Assembly (NCBI GenBank): GCA_025998755.1
Contig: AP024674.1
Span: 2,682,162-2,746,161, forward strand
Length of the DNA: 64,000 bases
DNA from: Armatimonadota bacterium
GTDB lineage: Bacteria; Armatimonadota; UBA5829; DSUL01
Direction: 5' to 3'
Shown: in pieces, positions 9,432-18,813 of the stretch
Layout of the letters: each line of letters begins with the position of its first letter
How positions within the stretch are numbered: position 1 is the first letter of the stretch
Notes under the pieces: generated by a model
What the model saw: the letters and a program-made list of their open reading frames with translations, nothing else
Databases searched by the model: none
What the model was told of the DNA's origin: nothing
Position numbers and translations under genes: made by a program

Positions 9432-9528
9432 GGTGGTCTATCCCCTCCCACAGGAAGCATCCAGCATCCGCAAGGAGATTCTCCGGGCGTGCTCCTCCGT
9501 CCTCTGGCGGCCGGGGTGCCCCTGTTTC

Positions 9529-10650
9529 TTAGAAGTCGCATTCCGAGAAGCGGTATCCCCGGATCTGCGCCGCCGGCGCATCGTCGCGGATGTAGTTCAC
9601 CACCAGAAAGCGGCCGGGTTCGTATTCCACCCATCCGGTATAGCCGCTGTCCGGTGAGGCGCTCCGGTCGTGGTCCAGCGGCAGCACAATGCCGGACTGT
9701 CGGGGTCGCTCTGGCTCCAGGGCGCTTTCCACGGATTCCAGATAAGCGAACGTGTTCTTCGCCCAGGGTGATCTTGCTCCCGGGAAATGACGATAGGTGA
9801 CCATCACCCTGCCGCTGCGGGTGAGATGAGCCACGGGGCGGTGGCCGCTCTCCATCAGGGTCGGGAAGGGACCCTCCCATGTCCAGCCGCCGTCGCGGGA
9901 GATGCTTTTGTAGACGGGCCGGCCTCTGGAGCTGTTCTCCCGCATATAGCAGACCAGCTCGCCGCCCGGCAGCTTCAGGATGGACGCCTCGCAGAAATCG
10001 TAGCTCTTCCGGCTGGCTATGGTGACCGGTTCTTTCCAGGTCTTGCCGCCGTCCTGGCTGTGGCTCACCACCTGGACCAGGTTGCCGGTGGAGGGGTCTC
10101 TGAGATGAGTCGCCAGGAGCCAGTGGCCTTCTTCCACTTCAATTACCTGGTCCGGCATAATGCCAGGCACCGTTGTGAAGACCGGACCATCCCAGGTCGC
10201 CGCATCGTCTTTACTGAAGAAAAATGCCACCCGCGATGCGGCCAGGTCGGCCTCGCCCGGAGGGACGCTGTAGACGTCGCAGAGAAGCAGGACGCGCCCG
10301 TCCGAGAGCTGTTGCACTTTAGGGCAGTTCCATTTGCGCAGGGCCTCTCCGATTCGCGTCTCTTCCACAAGCACCCGGCGCGGCGAGAATGTGGCGCCGT
10401 TATCGTCGCTTGTACGCACGATCAGCCTGCCATACTCCGAGGCGGAATGCGTGTCGCTCTCACGGTAGGTCAGCACCAGCCGGCCCGATGCCAGGCGCGT
10501 AAGGCTGGGAAAGCACTCGTAGGTGGAGTCATCGCGGCTGAGGGTGAACTTTTCGATGCGAACACCCACGTCACCGGCGGCCCGGGCACACGCCAGCGCG
10601 CCGGCCAGCAGCAGCCCTGCGAATACGACGGTGAGCGCTGGTTGGATCAC
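9529..10650 (-). CDS. secreted Asp-box sialidase family protein
   Basis: The 373-residue product begins at a GTG (10650) preceded by AGGAGGA and followed by a signal peptide (TVVFAGLLLAGALACARA). Four Asp-box motifs of the S-x-D-x-G-x-T-W type are visible: RTSDDNGATF, FFSKDDAATW, SHSQDGGKTW and SISRDGGWTW. These define a six-bladed beta-propeller of the exo-sialidase/BNR kind. LVLTYRES near the N-terminus and GELVCYMREN in the middle are typical of the family. It probably removes or binds terminal sugars outside the cell; true sialidase activity is not proven because the arginine triad cannot be verified by eye. It lies 43 bp after the beta-helix gene and 97 bp before the GH42-like gene on the same strand. 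Confidence 0.85.
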   Translation of the reverse strand: MIQPALTVVFAGLLLAGALACARAAGDVGVRIEKFTLSRDDSTYECFPSLTRLASGRLVLTYRESDTHSASEYGRLIVRTSDDNGATFSPRRVLVEETRIGEALRKWNCPKVQQLSDGRVLLLCDVYSVPPGEADLAASRVAFFFSKDDAATWDGPVFTTVPGIMPDQVIEVEEGHWLLATHLRDPSTGNLVQVVSHSQDGGKTWKEPVTIASRKSYDFCEASILKLPGGELVCYMRENSSRGRPVYKSISRDGGWTWEGPFPTLMESGHRPVAHLTRSGRVMVTYRHFPGARSPWAKNTFAYLESVESALEPERPRQSGIVLPLDHDRSASPDSGYTGWVEYEPGRFLVVNYIRDDAPAAQIRGYRFSECDF

Positions 10651-10693
10651 AGATCTGCTTCCTCCTGCGGAAATGCGTAGATCTGCTGTCTCC

Positions 10694-11785
10694 TCACTGC
10701 TGCGCCGTGGCCGACTGCACTTTGCCTTCAACGCGGTTGCCCGGGACATTGAAGAAATATGGCTCGCGGGCCGGCGGGCGCATGAAGCAATCTCCGAAGA
10801 TGACGGCATTGTTGCACGGCTCGGAGAATCGCGCTCCGTGAAGAGCGTTGTGGTATTCGTTGGCGAAGATTGTGACGTGCTGACGAGGCCGGCCGCGGAT
10901 CACGGTATATGTCCGGGGCTGATGGCTGTGAAACGTGTTGTGGCAGATGACCACCCAGTCCCCCGCGAATGGCTCGACCACCTGATCGGGCCGCCTGCTT
11001 TCGTGGTTTGCGTGCATGTCAAAGGCGTGGCTGATCAGACCTTCGGTGATGTCGGAGATATTGGAACACGCCAGATAGGCAGTCCCTGCGCGGCCGGTCC
11101 CGGCGATATCATGCCGGTTGTTGAGGAATTTATTCGCCACGATGTACGCCTGCGTTGAGGCCAGACAGACGCCGTAGCCCAGCCCTCTCCTCCGGCAGTG
11201 GTGCAGGAAGTTGTGGTGGATGCGGTGTCCGGTTCCCGCGTTCACCAGGTAGACCCCTGCGTGCGAGAATCCGGAAATGTCACAGTTGTCCACCTCGCAG
11301 CGCCGATGCCGGATGGTGATGCCGCGGCTGTTGGGCAGCTCGTAGGCGGATCCACGCTCCTCCGTATCCGGTCCAACGATCCGCAGGCCCGTCACCCGGA
11401 CACCCTCGCCGCCGGTCGTAAATACGCCGGGGCAGTCATGGTCGTGGAACCGGATGAGAGCGCCCGGGGAGCCGTTACGTCCCCGCCCGCTCGCCAGCGT
11501 CACGCGGCTCGGGATCTCCATCATCGAGCTGCCCGTGGCATCTATCTCCACGCCGTCCTCGATATAAACGATGTCCCCCGCTCGCGCCGCGTTGAGGGCT
11601 GCCTTCAGCTCCTCCAGAGTGCTCACGCGTCTGGCGTTGGCGGGATCCACTAGCCGAGTGTAACCGGGTCCGCCACCTATTGGGTCGGGGCCGGTGTAAT
11701 GCCGGGCTCCGCAGATCCTCTCCGCGCTGGAGGAGGCGCACAGGAGGCTGAGCATGGCCACGGTCAGCAGGAATCGCTTACTCAT
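10694..11785 (-). CDS. secreted right-handed beta-helix (pectate-lyase-like) protein
   Basis: The 363-residue protein has a signal peptide (KRFLLTVAMLSLLCASSSA) and a Shine-Dalgarno GGGAG. After a short N-terminal cap, the sequence shows the pectate-lyase superfamily pattern: DIVYIEDGVEID, then repeating strands such as VRVTGLRIVGP, ITIRHRRCEVDNCDISGFSHAGVYL, HRIHHNFLHHC (as short segments ITIRHRRCEVDN and GHRIHHNFLHHC), YIVANKFLNN and VVICHNTFHSH. This is a right-handed parallel beta-helix. It may be a polysaccharide lyase or a binding protein; no catalytic Asp/Arg set can be assigned by eye. It is the first gene of the leftward trio ending at 6894 and is divergent from the GH3 gene. Confidence 0.82.
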   Translation of the reverse strand: MSKRFLLTVAMLSLLCASSSAERICGARHYTGPDPIGGGPGYTRLVDPANARRVSTLEELKAALNAARAGDIVYIEDGVEIDATGSSMMEIPSRVTLASGRGRNGSPGALIRFHDHDCPGVFTTGGEGVRVTGLRIVGPDTEERGSAYELPNSRGITIRHRRCEVDNCDISGFSHAGVYLVNAGTGHRIHHNFLHHCRRRGLGYGVCLASTQAYIVANKFLNNRHDIAGTGRAGTAYLACSNISDITEGLISHAFDMHANHESRRPDQVVEPFAGDWVVICHNTFHSHQPRTYTVIRGRPRQHVTIFANEYHNALHGARFSEPCNNAVIFGDCFMRPPAREPYFFNVPGNRVEGKVQSATAQQ

Positions 11786-11899
11786 TGGGCTGTCTCCCTA
11801 TGCGGCCTTTTTCACCTGCGAAGCCCGCCTGCCCTTCTTCCTCGCAGGAGGCGAAGGTTGTTCGGGCTAAGCAGACCTGCGGAGGCACCGACGAAACCG

Positions 11900-14077
11900 A
11901 TGGAAGACAAAACCCTGAACACGGCCGCAGCCGGCAAGCGCCCCTGGCTGGACACGGATCTGCCGTTCGAGGAGCGGGCGCGCCTGCTTGTCTCGGCGAT
12001 GACGCTGGAAGAGAAGGCGTGGCAGATGGTCAACCACGCTCCCGGCATCGAGAGGCTGGGCGTGCCGCCATACGACTGGTGGAATGAATGCCTGCACGGA
12101 GTCGCCCGCGCGGGGGTGGCCACGGTGTTCCCGCAGGCCATCGGCCTCGCGGCCACGTGGAACACGGATCTGGTGCACCGGATTGCCGCCGTTATCTCCG
12201 ACGAAGCCCGCGCCAAGCACCACGAGTTCGCGCGGCGGGGGGACCGGGGCATCTATAAAGGGCTGACCTTCTGGAGCCCCAACATCAACATCTTTCGCGA
12301 TCCGCGCTGGGGCCGCGGCCAGGAGACGTATGGCGAATGTCCATTCCTGACCGGGCGTATCGGGGTGGCGTTCGTCACCGGCCTGCAGGGGGACCACCCG
12401 AAGTATCTGAAGGTGGTCGCCACGCCCAAGCACTTCGCAGTGCACAGCGGCCCGGAGAAGGACAGGCACCACTTCAACGCCGAGGTCAGCCCGAAGGATC
12501 TTCGCGAGACCTATCTGCCGGCCTTCCGGGACTGCGTGGTGGAAGGGAAGGCGTGGTCGGTGATGGGCGCTTACAACCGCACGAACGGCGAGCCCTGCTG
12601 CGCCAGTCCCACCTTGCTGCAACGTATCCTGCGGGAGGAGTGGCAGTTTCCAGGATACGTGGTCAGCGATTGCGGGGCCATCTGCGACATCCACGCTCAT
12701 CACAGGGTGACATCCTCTCCGGCGGAGTCGGCCGCTCTGGCCGTCCGCAGCGGCTGTGACCTCTGTTGCGGGGATACCTACACCAGCCTGACAGAGGCGG
12801 TGCGGCAGGAGCTCATTTCGGAAGACGAGGTAGATCGGGCGCTCACGCGCTTGTATACGGCGCTTTTCCGGCTGGGGATGTTCGACCCGCCGGAGAGCGT
12901 TCCTTACGCTTCCATCCCTTACGAAGTCAACGACTGCGACGAGCACCGGCAGCTTGCGCGCGAGGCTGCCCGGCAGAGCATTGTGCTTCTGAAGAATGAA
13001 GGCGGCCTGCTGCCATTGCCGAAGGATCTGAAGAGGCTGGCGGTCATCGGACCCAATGCGGATTCCCTGGATGTGCTTCTGGGCAACTATTACGGGACGC
13101 CCTCCCGCTACGTGACTCTGCTTGAGGGCATTAACCGGAAGGTGCAACCAGGCGCCCGGGTGTTCTATGCTCCGGGGTGTGCGGTCACCGGCGGAGGGAG
13201 GGAAGGGTTCAGCGAGGCCCTGGCCGCTGCCGAAAGGGCGGATGCCGTGGTGATGTGCCTTGGCCTTTCGCCGAAGCTGGAAGGCGAAGAGGGCGAGGTG
13301 GCCGACTCCGACGGCGGCGGCGACCGTCTCCATATCCATCTGCCCGGACTGCAGCAGGAGCTGCTTGAGGCGGTCTGCGGGACGGGGAAACCTGTCGTGC
13401 TTGTGCTGACCCAAGGCAGCCCACTGGCCATCCCCTGGGCAGCGGAGCATGTCCCCGCCATCCTAAGCGTCTGGTATCCGGGCGAGGAGGGCGGAAGCGC
13501 TCTGGCGGACGTGCTTTTCGGGGACGCAGTTCCCGGAGGACGCCTTCCGTTCACCACGCCTGTATCGCTGCACGACGTTCCTCCCTTCGAGGACTACCGA
13601 ATGGACGGCCGCACCTACCGTTTCGCGAAAAAGGAGCCGCTCTTCCCGTTCGGCTTCGGGTTGAGCTACACCACCTTCGAATACGCAGGACTTCGGTTGA
13701 GGTCCGGACAGATCTCCACCGGCGAACCGCTGGAGTTGAGCGTGGAGGTCGCCAACACGGGGCACTGCGCCGGGGATGAGGTGATCCAGTGCTACATCAC
13801 CGACCGGGAAGCCTCTGTGCGAACTCCTGTGCGCCAGCTTGCGGCATTCCGCAGAATCACCCTCCGGCCGGGCGAGCGCCGGACGGTAAACTTCACCATC
13901 CAGCCACGTCAGATGGCCGTGGTGACGGAGGATGGCCGGTTCGTGGTGGAGCCGGGCGTTTTCCTGGTCACCGTGGGTGGATCGCAGGGAGATGCGCGCA
14001 GTCTGGCGCTCGGCGCTGCTTCAAGCGTTCAGGCGGAGTTCGAAGCCTGTGGCGCTCCGGTGGAGCTCCCGCGTTGA
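11900..14077 (+). CDS. glycoside hydrolase family 3 (beta-glucosidase/xylosidase type)
   Basis: The 725-residue protein covers a full GH3 architecture: barrel domain (about 20-310), alpha/beta sandwich (about 370-560) and a C-terminal fibronectin III-like domain (about 620-710). Diagnostic motifs are WWNECLHGVAR, WSPNINIFRDPRWGRGQETYGE, ATPKHFAVHSGPE, VMGAYNRTNGEPCCAS and VVSDCGAI, whose Asp is the catalytic nucleophile. FPFGFGLSYTTF links to the last domain. The WNE..HGV and KHF..H patterns are closest to xylan 1,4-beta-xylosidase/arabinosidase members. No signal peptide is apparent with the ATG at 11900, so it is probably intracellular; GGAGG lies about 15 bp upstream. It likely cleaves imported oligosaccharides and heads a rightward carbohydrate run. 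Confidence 0.93.
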   Translation: MEDKTLNTAAAGKRPWLDTDLPFEERARLLVSAMTLEEKAWQMVNHAPGIERLGVPPYDWWNECLHGVARAGVATVFPQAIGLAATWNTDLVHRIAAVISDEARAKHHEFARRGDRGIYKGLTFWSPNINIFRDPRWGRGQETYGECPFLTGRIGVAFVTGLQGDHPKYLKVVATPKHFAVHSGPEKDRHHFNAEVSPKDLRETYLPAFRDCVVEGKAWSVMGAYNRTNGEPCCASPTLLQRILREEWQFPGYVVSDCGAICDIHAHHRVTSSPAESAALAVRSGCDLCCGDTYTSLTEAVRQELISEDEVDRALTRLYTALFRLGMFDPPESVPYASIPYEVNDCDEHRQLAREAARQSIVLLKNEGGLLPLPKDLKRLAVIGPNADSLDVLLGNYYGTPSRYVTLLEGINRKVQPGARVFYAPGCAVTGGGREGFSEALAAAERADAVVMCLGLSPKLEGEEGEVADSDGGGDRLHIHLPGLQQELLEAVCGTGKPVVLVLTQGSPLAIPWAAEHVPAILSVWYPGEEGGSALADVLFGDAVPGGRLPFTTPVSLHDVPPFEDYRMDGRTYRFAKKEPLFPFGFGLSYTTFEYAGLRLRSGQISTGEPLELSVEVANTGHCAGDEVIQCYITDREASVRTPVRQLAAFRRITLRPGERRTVNFTIQPRQMAVVTEDGRFVVEPGVFLVTVGGSQGDARSLALGAASSVQAEFEACGAPVELPR

Positions 14078-14407
14078 TGTAACTCGGAAGGCCGGACTGT
14101 GAGCGCGTTGTTGCGCAGGGGTTTGGTCCCGGAAGGGGCTGCTGCGATTTGTGCTCTGTCCGGCCGTGCGCGCTCCAGATGGGGGAAAACGCTTAGGGAG
14201 AGGCCTCCCGGTCTGCTCCTTGCGATCGCCGATGGCTGGTGCTGGCCGCGTGCCGGAGGTCGAGGGGCTCCGGTGGCCCGCACGCTGGTGCTGTGGCCCG
14301 GATGAGGGAGCGTGTGAACGCCGGATGGAAGCAACCGGCGCTCCCAGCTCGCGGCAAGAGGAGGTCTTTTAGAGGCGGGTCCCTGCTGCGGCCGCGGAGG
14401 TTGATAA
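14078..14407. other. intergenic gap with no recognised feature
   Basis: This 330-bp stretch between the GH3 and mutarotase genes is GC-rich and lacks a convincing reading frame, terminator or known RNA element. The only clear signal is GGAGG at about 14396-14400, the ribosome binding site of the next gene. Confidence 0.5.
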
Positions 14408-15277
14408 ATGTGTGGAAGGGACGTTAACCCGATTTGCGAGTTTGAAGGGCGGGGCGGCCTGGCGGCGGTGCGCCTGCGGCACCCGTCGGGAGCCGAGGCC
14501 GAGGTCTACCGCAACGGCGCCCACGTAACGTCGTGGACTCTGCCGCAGGGAGAGGAGATGCTCTTCCTGAGCCGCATGAGTCGGTGGGAGGAAGGAAGGG
14601 CCATCCGTGGCGGCATTCCCCTGGTGTTCCCGCAGTTCGGCCCGGGACGCCTGCCGCAGCATGGCTTCGCGCGCACAAGCCTTTGGTCACTTGACGAAGC
14701 GGGGACGGCGCGGGATGGCAGTGTGCGGGCGCTGTTCAGCCTTGAAGACACCGATTCCACCCGTGCCATCTGGCCCTATCGGTTCTCAGCCCGAATGGAG
14801 GTGGGTCTGAAGGAGGATAGCCTGAGCATCTCATTGCAGATCGTCAACCAGGACCATGAGCCGTTCTCTTTTCAGATAGCCCTGCACACATACTTCCGGG
14901 TGGATGATATCTCGGCGGTCATGCTGGAAGGTCTCCGGGGCGTCGAGTTAGTGGACTCCCTTCGCGGTGGAGTCCGGGAGACGGAGGACCGGGAAGCCAT
15001 CACCTTCGAGTGCGAGACGGACCGCATCTATGAGAACGCGCCGGAGACCCTCCGCCTGGTGGATGCCGCCCGCGGCCGTGCCGTGGTCATCTCCAGCTAT
15101 GGGATGCCCGATGCCGTAGTCTGGAACCCCTGGGTGGAGAAGTCCCGCAGAATGGAAGACTTCGGCGACGACGAGTATACCCGGATGCTCTGCGTTGAGA
15201 CAGGGATAGTGCTTCAGCCGGTGACGCTGGCGCCGGGCGCGGCCTGGTCGGGCGGCAGCGTCTTCGATGCCGCGTAA
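14408..15277 (+). CDS. D-hexose-6-phosphate mutarotase (YeaD-like aldose epimerase)
   Basis: The 289-residue protein interconverts the anomers of glucose-6-phosphate or a related hexose phosphate in the cytosol. Family marks are ATG-proximal AEVYRNGAHVTSW, IRGGIPLVFPQFG, LPQHGFART (catalytic His), FQIALHTYFRV (second His) and the C-terminal VWNPWVEKS...MEDFGDDEYTRMLCVETG block, shown here as VVWNPW and DDEYTRMLCVETG, with the catalytic Glu. Length is normal for the family. The ATG has GGAGG 7 bp upstream. Position after the GH3 gene suggests it handles sugars released from oligosaccharides. Confidence 0.92.
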   Translation: MCGRDVNPICEFEGRGGLAAVRLRHPSGAEAEVYRNGAHVTSWTLPQGEEMLFLSRMSRWEEGRAIRGGIPLVFPQFGPGRLPQHGFARTSLWSLDEAGTARDGSVRALFSLEDTDSTRAIWPYRFSARMEVGLKEDSLSISLQIVNQDHEPFSFQIALHTYFRVDDISAVMLEGLRGVELVDSLRGGVRETEDREAITFECETDRIYENAPETLRLVDAARGRAVVISSYGMPDAVVWNPWVEKSRRMEDFGDDEYTRMLCVETGIVLQPVTLAPGAAWSGGSVFDAA

Positions 15278-15345
15278 ACCACTCCTGCTTCGGGTCATAA
15301 TGCCCTGCGGTGGGCAATCGGAAGGAAAGGACGCTTCCTGCCATC

Positions 15346-16236
15346 GTGATAGTCAACTGCTTCCAGCAGCCCGGCCGGTGGTTCCGGGCGAACTTCCATA
15401 CTCACACCACCCTCTCCGACGGAGACACCGGCCTGCCTGAGCGGTGCCGGCAATACCGCGACCAGGGGTATCACGTTCTTGCCATCACGGATCACGAAAA
15501 GACGAACAACACAGAAGGCCTGAGTGATGACGGTTTCCTGGTGATCAGTGGGATGGAGACGCATCCGCCGGATCCTTCGGGAGGGCTTTATCATCTGGTT
15601 TGCCTCAATGTGCCGCACGGCTTCAGCCTTGCCGATGTGGACGATCCCAACGAGCGCATCCGGCGGGTGAGGGAGGCAGGCGGAGAGGTCGTCATCGCTC
15701 ACCCTTACTGGTGCGGGCACACGCTCGCCGACCTGCTGCCGCTGGAAGGGGCGGTGGCGGTGGAGGTCTACAACGCCACCTGCTCGAAGATCGGCAAGGC
15801 TTTCAGCAATGTGCATTGGGACGATCTTCTTGCGGCCGGCCGCACTCTTCCCGCTGTGGCGGTGGACGACGTCCACCGCGGGCGCGACATTTTTATGGGA
15901 TGGACCTGGCTGAAGATGCCGGATCTCACGGTGCAGTCCGTGCTTCAGGCGCTTCGCACCGGATGTTTCTACTCGTCCTGTGGTCCGGAGATCTTTGATT
16001 TCCAGGTCTCGGACGGCGTGGCTCGCGTGCGCTGCTCGCCGGCGCGGGAGGTGCATTTCATCGGGCGCAACTCCAGCGGGCGCAGTTTCTACGCCGACGG
16101 AGGCGAACCGTTCACGGAGGTCGAAACGCCGGTCAACCGTGGGATGAGCTATGTCCGCTGCGAGGTGTTGGATGCCGCGGGCAACCGCGCCTGGACCAAT
16201 CCGGTCTTCCCGGACGAGGTAATTCCTCCGAACTAA
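15346..16236 (+). CDS. PHP-domain metal-dependent phosphoesterase
   Basis: About 296 residues. Visible PHP signatures are NFHTHTTLSDG, ITDHEKT, GMETHPPD, VIAHPYW and AVDDVHRGRD, which supply the His/Asp/Glu cluster that binds two or three metal ions. Start choice is uncertain: GTG at 15346 has AAGGAAAGGA about 15 bp upstream, and GTG at 15310 is an alternative adding 12 residues. There is no signal peptide, unlike the paralogue at 50527-51540 with the same organisation. The C-terminal part (VARVRCSPAREVHFIGRNSS onward) is a beta-sandwich-like extension. The substrate is unknown. It precedes a GH99-like gene by 32 bp, so the two are probably cotranscribed. Confidence 0.85.
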   Translation: MIVNCFQQPGRWFRANFHTHTTLSDGDTGLPERCRQYRDQGYHVLAITDHEKTNNTEGLSDDGFLVISGMETHPPDPSGGLYHLVCLNVPHGFSLADVDDPNERIRRVREAGGEVVIAHPYWCGHTLADLLPLEGAVAVEVYNATCSKIGKAFSNVHWDDLLAAGRTLPAVAVDDVHRGRDIFMGWTWLKMPDLTVQSVLQALRTGCFYSSCGPEIFDFQVSDGVARVRCSPAREVHFIGRNSSGRSFYADGGEPFTEVETPVNRGMSYVRCEVLDAAGNRAWTNPVFPDEVIPPN

Positions 16237-16268
16237 AGCGGGAACGCCCCGGCCGAAGGAGGGGCAAA

Positions 16269-17456
16269 ATGGGAGATATTCGCGTCATCGCCGTCGCCGG
16301 GCTCGCTCTGCTGGTGGCCGGGTGCCTCCCCAGCTTCCCGGATGGCAGGCCTCTGGTGGTTGCGCACTATTACACCTGGTACTGCACTCAGTGGGGCGCG
16401 GGCGGCCACTGGGGACACTGGCGCCACGACGGACAGAGCGCCCTGCTGGACCGTCCGGCCGACCCGGAGAACATCCTGTTCCCTCCGGCCATCCGCGAGA
16501 TCAGCTCCTGCGCCTATCCGCTCATCGGCCTGTACGACAGCATGGAGCGCGAGGTGGTGCGGTGGCATATCCGGCTGGCGAAGGCGGCGGGCATTGACGC
16601 ATTTCTTGTGGACTGGTGGGGTCCGGCCACCTGGCAGAAACCTTCCGGCTGGACCCACGATGTCTTTATCAAGACGGTCCTCCCTGTAGCGGAAGAGGAA
16701 GGCTTCAAGGTTGCGCTCTTCGATGAATGCGCGCAGTTCGTGGAGCGCTTCGAGGATGTCAAGGAGTGGACGGCCCGGTATCTCAGTCGCTTCAAGGACA
16801 GTCCTGCATGGCTGCGCATAGAAGGAAAGCCGGTCTGGGCGGTCTATCAGCTTTGGGAGGGCCGGTTGTCGGCCGAGCAGGGGAGGGAACTGATCGCTCA
16901 CGTGGAGCGGGAGTGCGGCCCGGTCTTCTGGGTGGTGGACCGGATGCGCGGACAGGCCACTGGGGATGGCTTCCGTCTGTTTGCTCCGGACGACTGGCTG
17001 GGCATTGCGCGGCTGGACTGCGTGATGGGTTACGCAATGTTCAGCACTCACCGCGTCTACGAGTATCAAGACCTGGCGCCCCTGTACCGTGAGTTCGTTC
17101 GCTCTGTGCACTCTGCCGGTAAGGAGGCGCTTCTACCGGTTCACCCGGGACACGACAACCGTAAGATCGCAGAAGACCCTTGGGTCATGCCTCGGCGCGA
17201 CGGGCAGACGCTTCGGGATTTCTGGAAAGCCGCCGTGGAAGCGGGCGCGGACATCATCGGGATCACATCATTCAATGAGTGGCCGGAGACCACTGTCGTG
17301 GAGCCTGCGCTGACTTGGGGTGATCCATACCGGTATCTGCGTATCATCGCAGAACTGCAGGGGAAGGAGTTCGATGCTCCTCCTCTGCCGCCGCTGGAGA
17401 AGCTTGATCCTGCCGTCCGGGAATATCTGAAGGACCGGTTCCAGTCCGGCCGCTGA
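16269..17456 (+). CDS. GH99/GH71-like secreted lipoprotein
   Basis: The 395-residue protein starts at an ATG with GAAGGAGGGG upstream and carries a lipoprotein signal (VAGLALLVAGC), so it is probably anchored outside the membrane. VVAHYYTWY at the start of the mature protein, IDAFLVDWWGP, KPVWAVYQLW, LLPVHPGHDNR and ITSFNEWPETTVVEP match the endo-alpha-mannanase-like GH99 group and its GH71 relatives, where the Glu in FNEW is near the active site. Length fits a single barrel. Its likely role is attack on mannan-type or glucan-type polysaccharide; the exact linkage cannot be read from the sequence. A hairpin follows at 17472. Confidence 0.82.
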   Translation: MGDIRVIAVAGLALLVAGCLPSFPDGRPLVVAHYYTWYCTQWGAGGHWGHWRHDGQSALLDRPADPENILFPPAIREISSCAYPLIGLYDSMEREVVRWHIRLAKAAGIDAFLVDWWGPATWQKPSGWTHDVFIKTVLPVAEEEGFKVALFDECAQFVERFEDVKEWTARYLSRFKDSPAWLRIEGKPVWAVYQLWEGRLSAEQGRELIAHVERECGPVFWVVDRMRGQATGDGFRLFAPDDWLGIARLDCVMGYAMFSTHRVYEYQDLAPLYREFVRSVHSAGKEALLPVHPGHDNRKIAEDPWVMPRRDGQTLRDFWKAAVEAGADIIGITSFNEWPETTVVEPALTWGDPYRYLRIIAELQGKEFDAPPLPPLEKLDPAVREYLKDRFQSGR

Positions 17457-17471
17457 AGGCGGCAAAAGGGG

Positions 17472-17504
17472 GGCGGGCGGAGGTTGCCCTTCCGCCCGCC
17501 TTCT
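17472..17504 (+). terminator. hairpin after the GH99-like gene
   Basis: A 10-bp perfect stem (17472-17481 with 17491-17500, GGCGGGCGGA/TCCGCCCGCC) closes a 9-nt loop. Only TTCT follows, so termination may be weak or Rho-aided. Confidence 0.6.
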
Positions 17505-17692
17505 GGTCTGCGCGATTGTTGCGGGGACAGAGCCTGCGTCTTCCGTCCCCGCGGGGTGGTCAAGACCTCAAGATATCGGCTCTTGGCGCATCCTGCGCTC
17601 AGCCTGTCCAATCATCCTACCATGCTTTCCGCAGCGTGTGAAGACCTGCCCACAACTTTTTTGCGAATTTGTTCCAGGAGCAGCGGGTGCGC

Positions 17693-18802
17693 TCAGCCGG
17701 CCGCTGTTTCCTGACGGGGTGGAACCGATGCAGTGGACGGCAGACGCTCAGAAAGAGGCGGATACAGCGCCGATGCGATGATATACAGGCTGGCCGCCAC
17801 AGGCACTCCCAGGATGAAGCCTACCAGCCCGAACAGTTCACTGCCCGCCAGGATGGCAAACAGCGCCGCCAGGGGGTTCAGCCCTGTGAACCGGCCCAGA
17901 ATACGGGGCGTCAGCACGGTGTCGAACAGCGTAAGGTTCAAACCCAAGACCACCGCCGTCACCACCACCGCGCTCACCAGGTTTCCACCGGGCGCCATCA
18001 GCGTAACCAGCGCCACTGTCAGCGTCAGAAGCAGTGTTCCAATATAAGGCACGGCGTAAAGCAGCGCCGCCAGCATCCCAAGCAAGAACGGATAGCTTGC
18101 CTCTATGCCCGGGATCTGGTCCAGAAGCAGCAGAACGCAGGTGACGGTCACACCGTAAGTGCAACACAGGACTATGAGCCCGCGCAAATACCCCAGGAAG
18201 ACCGTTCCGACCTTCTCCATCACCTCCGCCACTCCTTCCCGATACTGCGGAGGCACCACATGGATCGCTCGCTGCTTCATTTTCGGCCAGTCGTTCAGCA
18301 TGTAGAATGTGGCGATCAGCATCACGATGACGTTCAGCAAGAACCCGATCGTCCCGGAGAGCCCGCCAAGCAGCCTTCGAAGCATTTTCGGCCCCTCCGT
18401 CTTCGCCACCTCTTCCAGTGTCGCGCTCAGCTCTGCCGCCGTTCGCGGGATGGGCAGGCGCAGTCGCTCCACCAGGTCGTGGCTCGAAATGGAGACCCAG
18501 AGCTTGCGGGCCTGGTCTATATACGCAGGCCACTGCCGGGCCAGCGCCTCGCCTTCTGCCACGATGATGGGGAGGAGCCAGAACAGAAGCGACCCCATCA
18601 ACGTGAAAAACACCACGTAGACGATCAGCACCCCGTAGCTGCGGGGCAGACCGCGCCGCTGCAGCCGCTGCAGGGCGGGATCCAGCACCGCCGCCACCGC
18701 CATGGCGATCAGGAACGGAGTGAGGACGCGGCTCACCAGCCACAGCAGCACGACGACGAAGGCCAGCACCACCGCAGCCGCCGCGAGGCGCGACGCCCGC
18801 AT
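17693..18802 (-). CDS. AI-2E/PerM family transporter
   Basis: The 369-residue membrane protein shows the family layout: two N-terminal membrane helices (AAAVVLAFVVVLLWLVSRVL, then a segment ending VAAVL), VLIVYVVFFTLMGSLLFWLL, a soluble stretch (about 90-170), then four or five closely spaced helices with FLLGMLAALLYAVPYIG and LNPLAALFAILAGSELFGLVG, the conserved family core. Members are predicted exporters, some of autoinducer-2 and some acting as antiporters in salt stress. It begins 11 bp after the sigma-factor stop and is the last gene of the fur-to-sigB operon, so it is probably stress-induced. Confidence 0.92.
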   Translation of the reverse strand: MRASRLAAAAVVLAFVVVLLWLVSRVLTPFLIAMAVAAVLDPALQRLQRRGLPRSYGVLIVYVVFFTLMGSLLFWLLPIIVAEGEALARQWPAYIDQARKLWVSISSHDLVERLRLPIPRTAAELSATLEEVAKTEGPKMLRRLLGGLSGTIGFLLNVIVMLIATFYMLNDWPKMKQRAIHVVPPQYREGVAEVMEKVGTVFLGYLRGLIVLCCTYGVTVTCVLLLLDQIPGIEASYPFLLGMLAALLYAVPYIGTLLLTLTVALVTLMAPGGNLVSAVVVTAVVLGLNLTLFDTVLTPRILGRFTGLNPLAALFAILAGSELFGLVGFILGVPVAASLYIIASALYPPLSERLPSTASVPPRQETAAG

Positions 18803-18813
18803 GGGGACCGGCG

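Noticed and set aside
11867-13450. Long antisense frames opposite the GH3 gene, and similar ones at 8022-9416, 17669-18859 and 61182-62855.
   Set aside because: They are mirror frames of strongly coding genes in GC-rich DNA, with no recognisable domains and no ribosome sites.
14078-14407. Small gene or riboswitch before the mutarotase.
   Set aside because: No frame with a ribosome site and no recognisable conserved RNA core.
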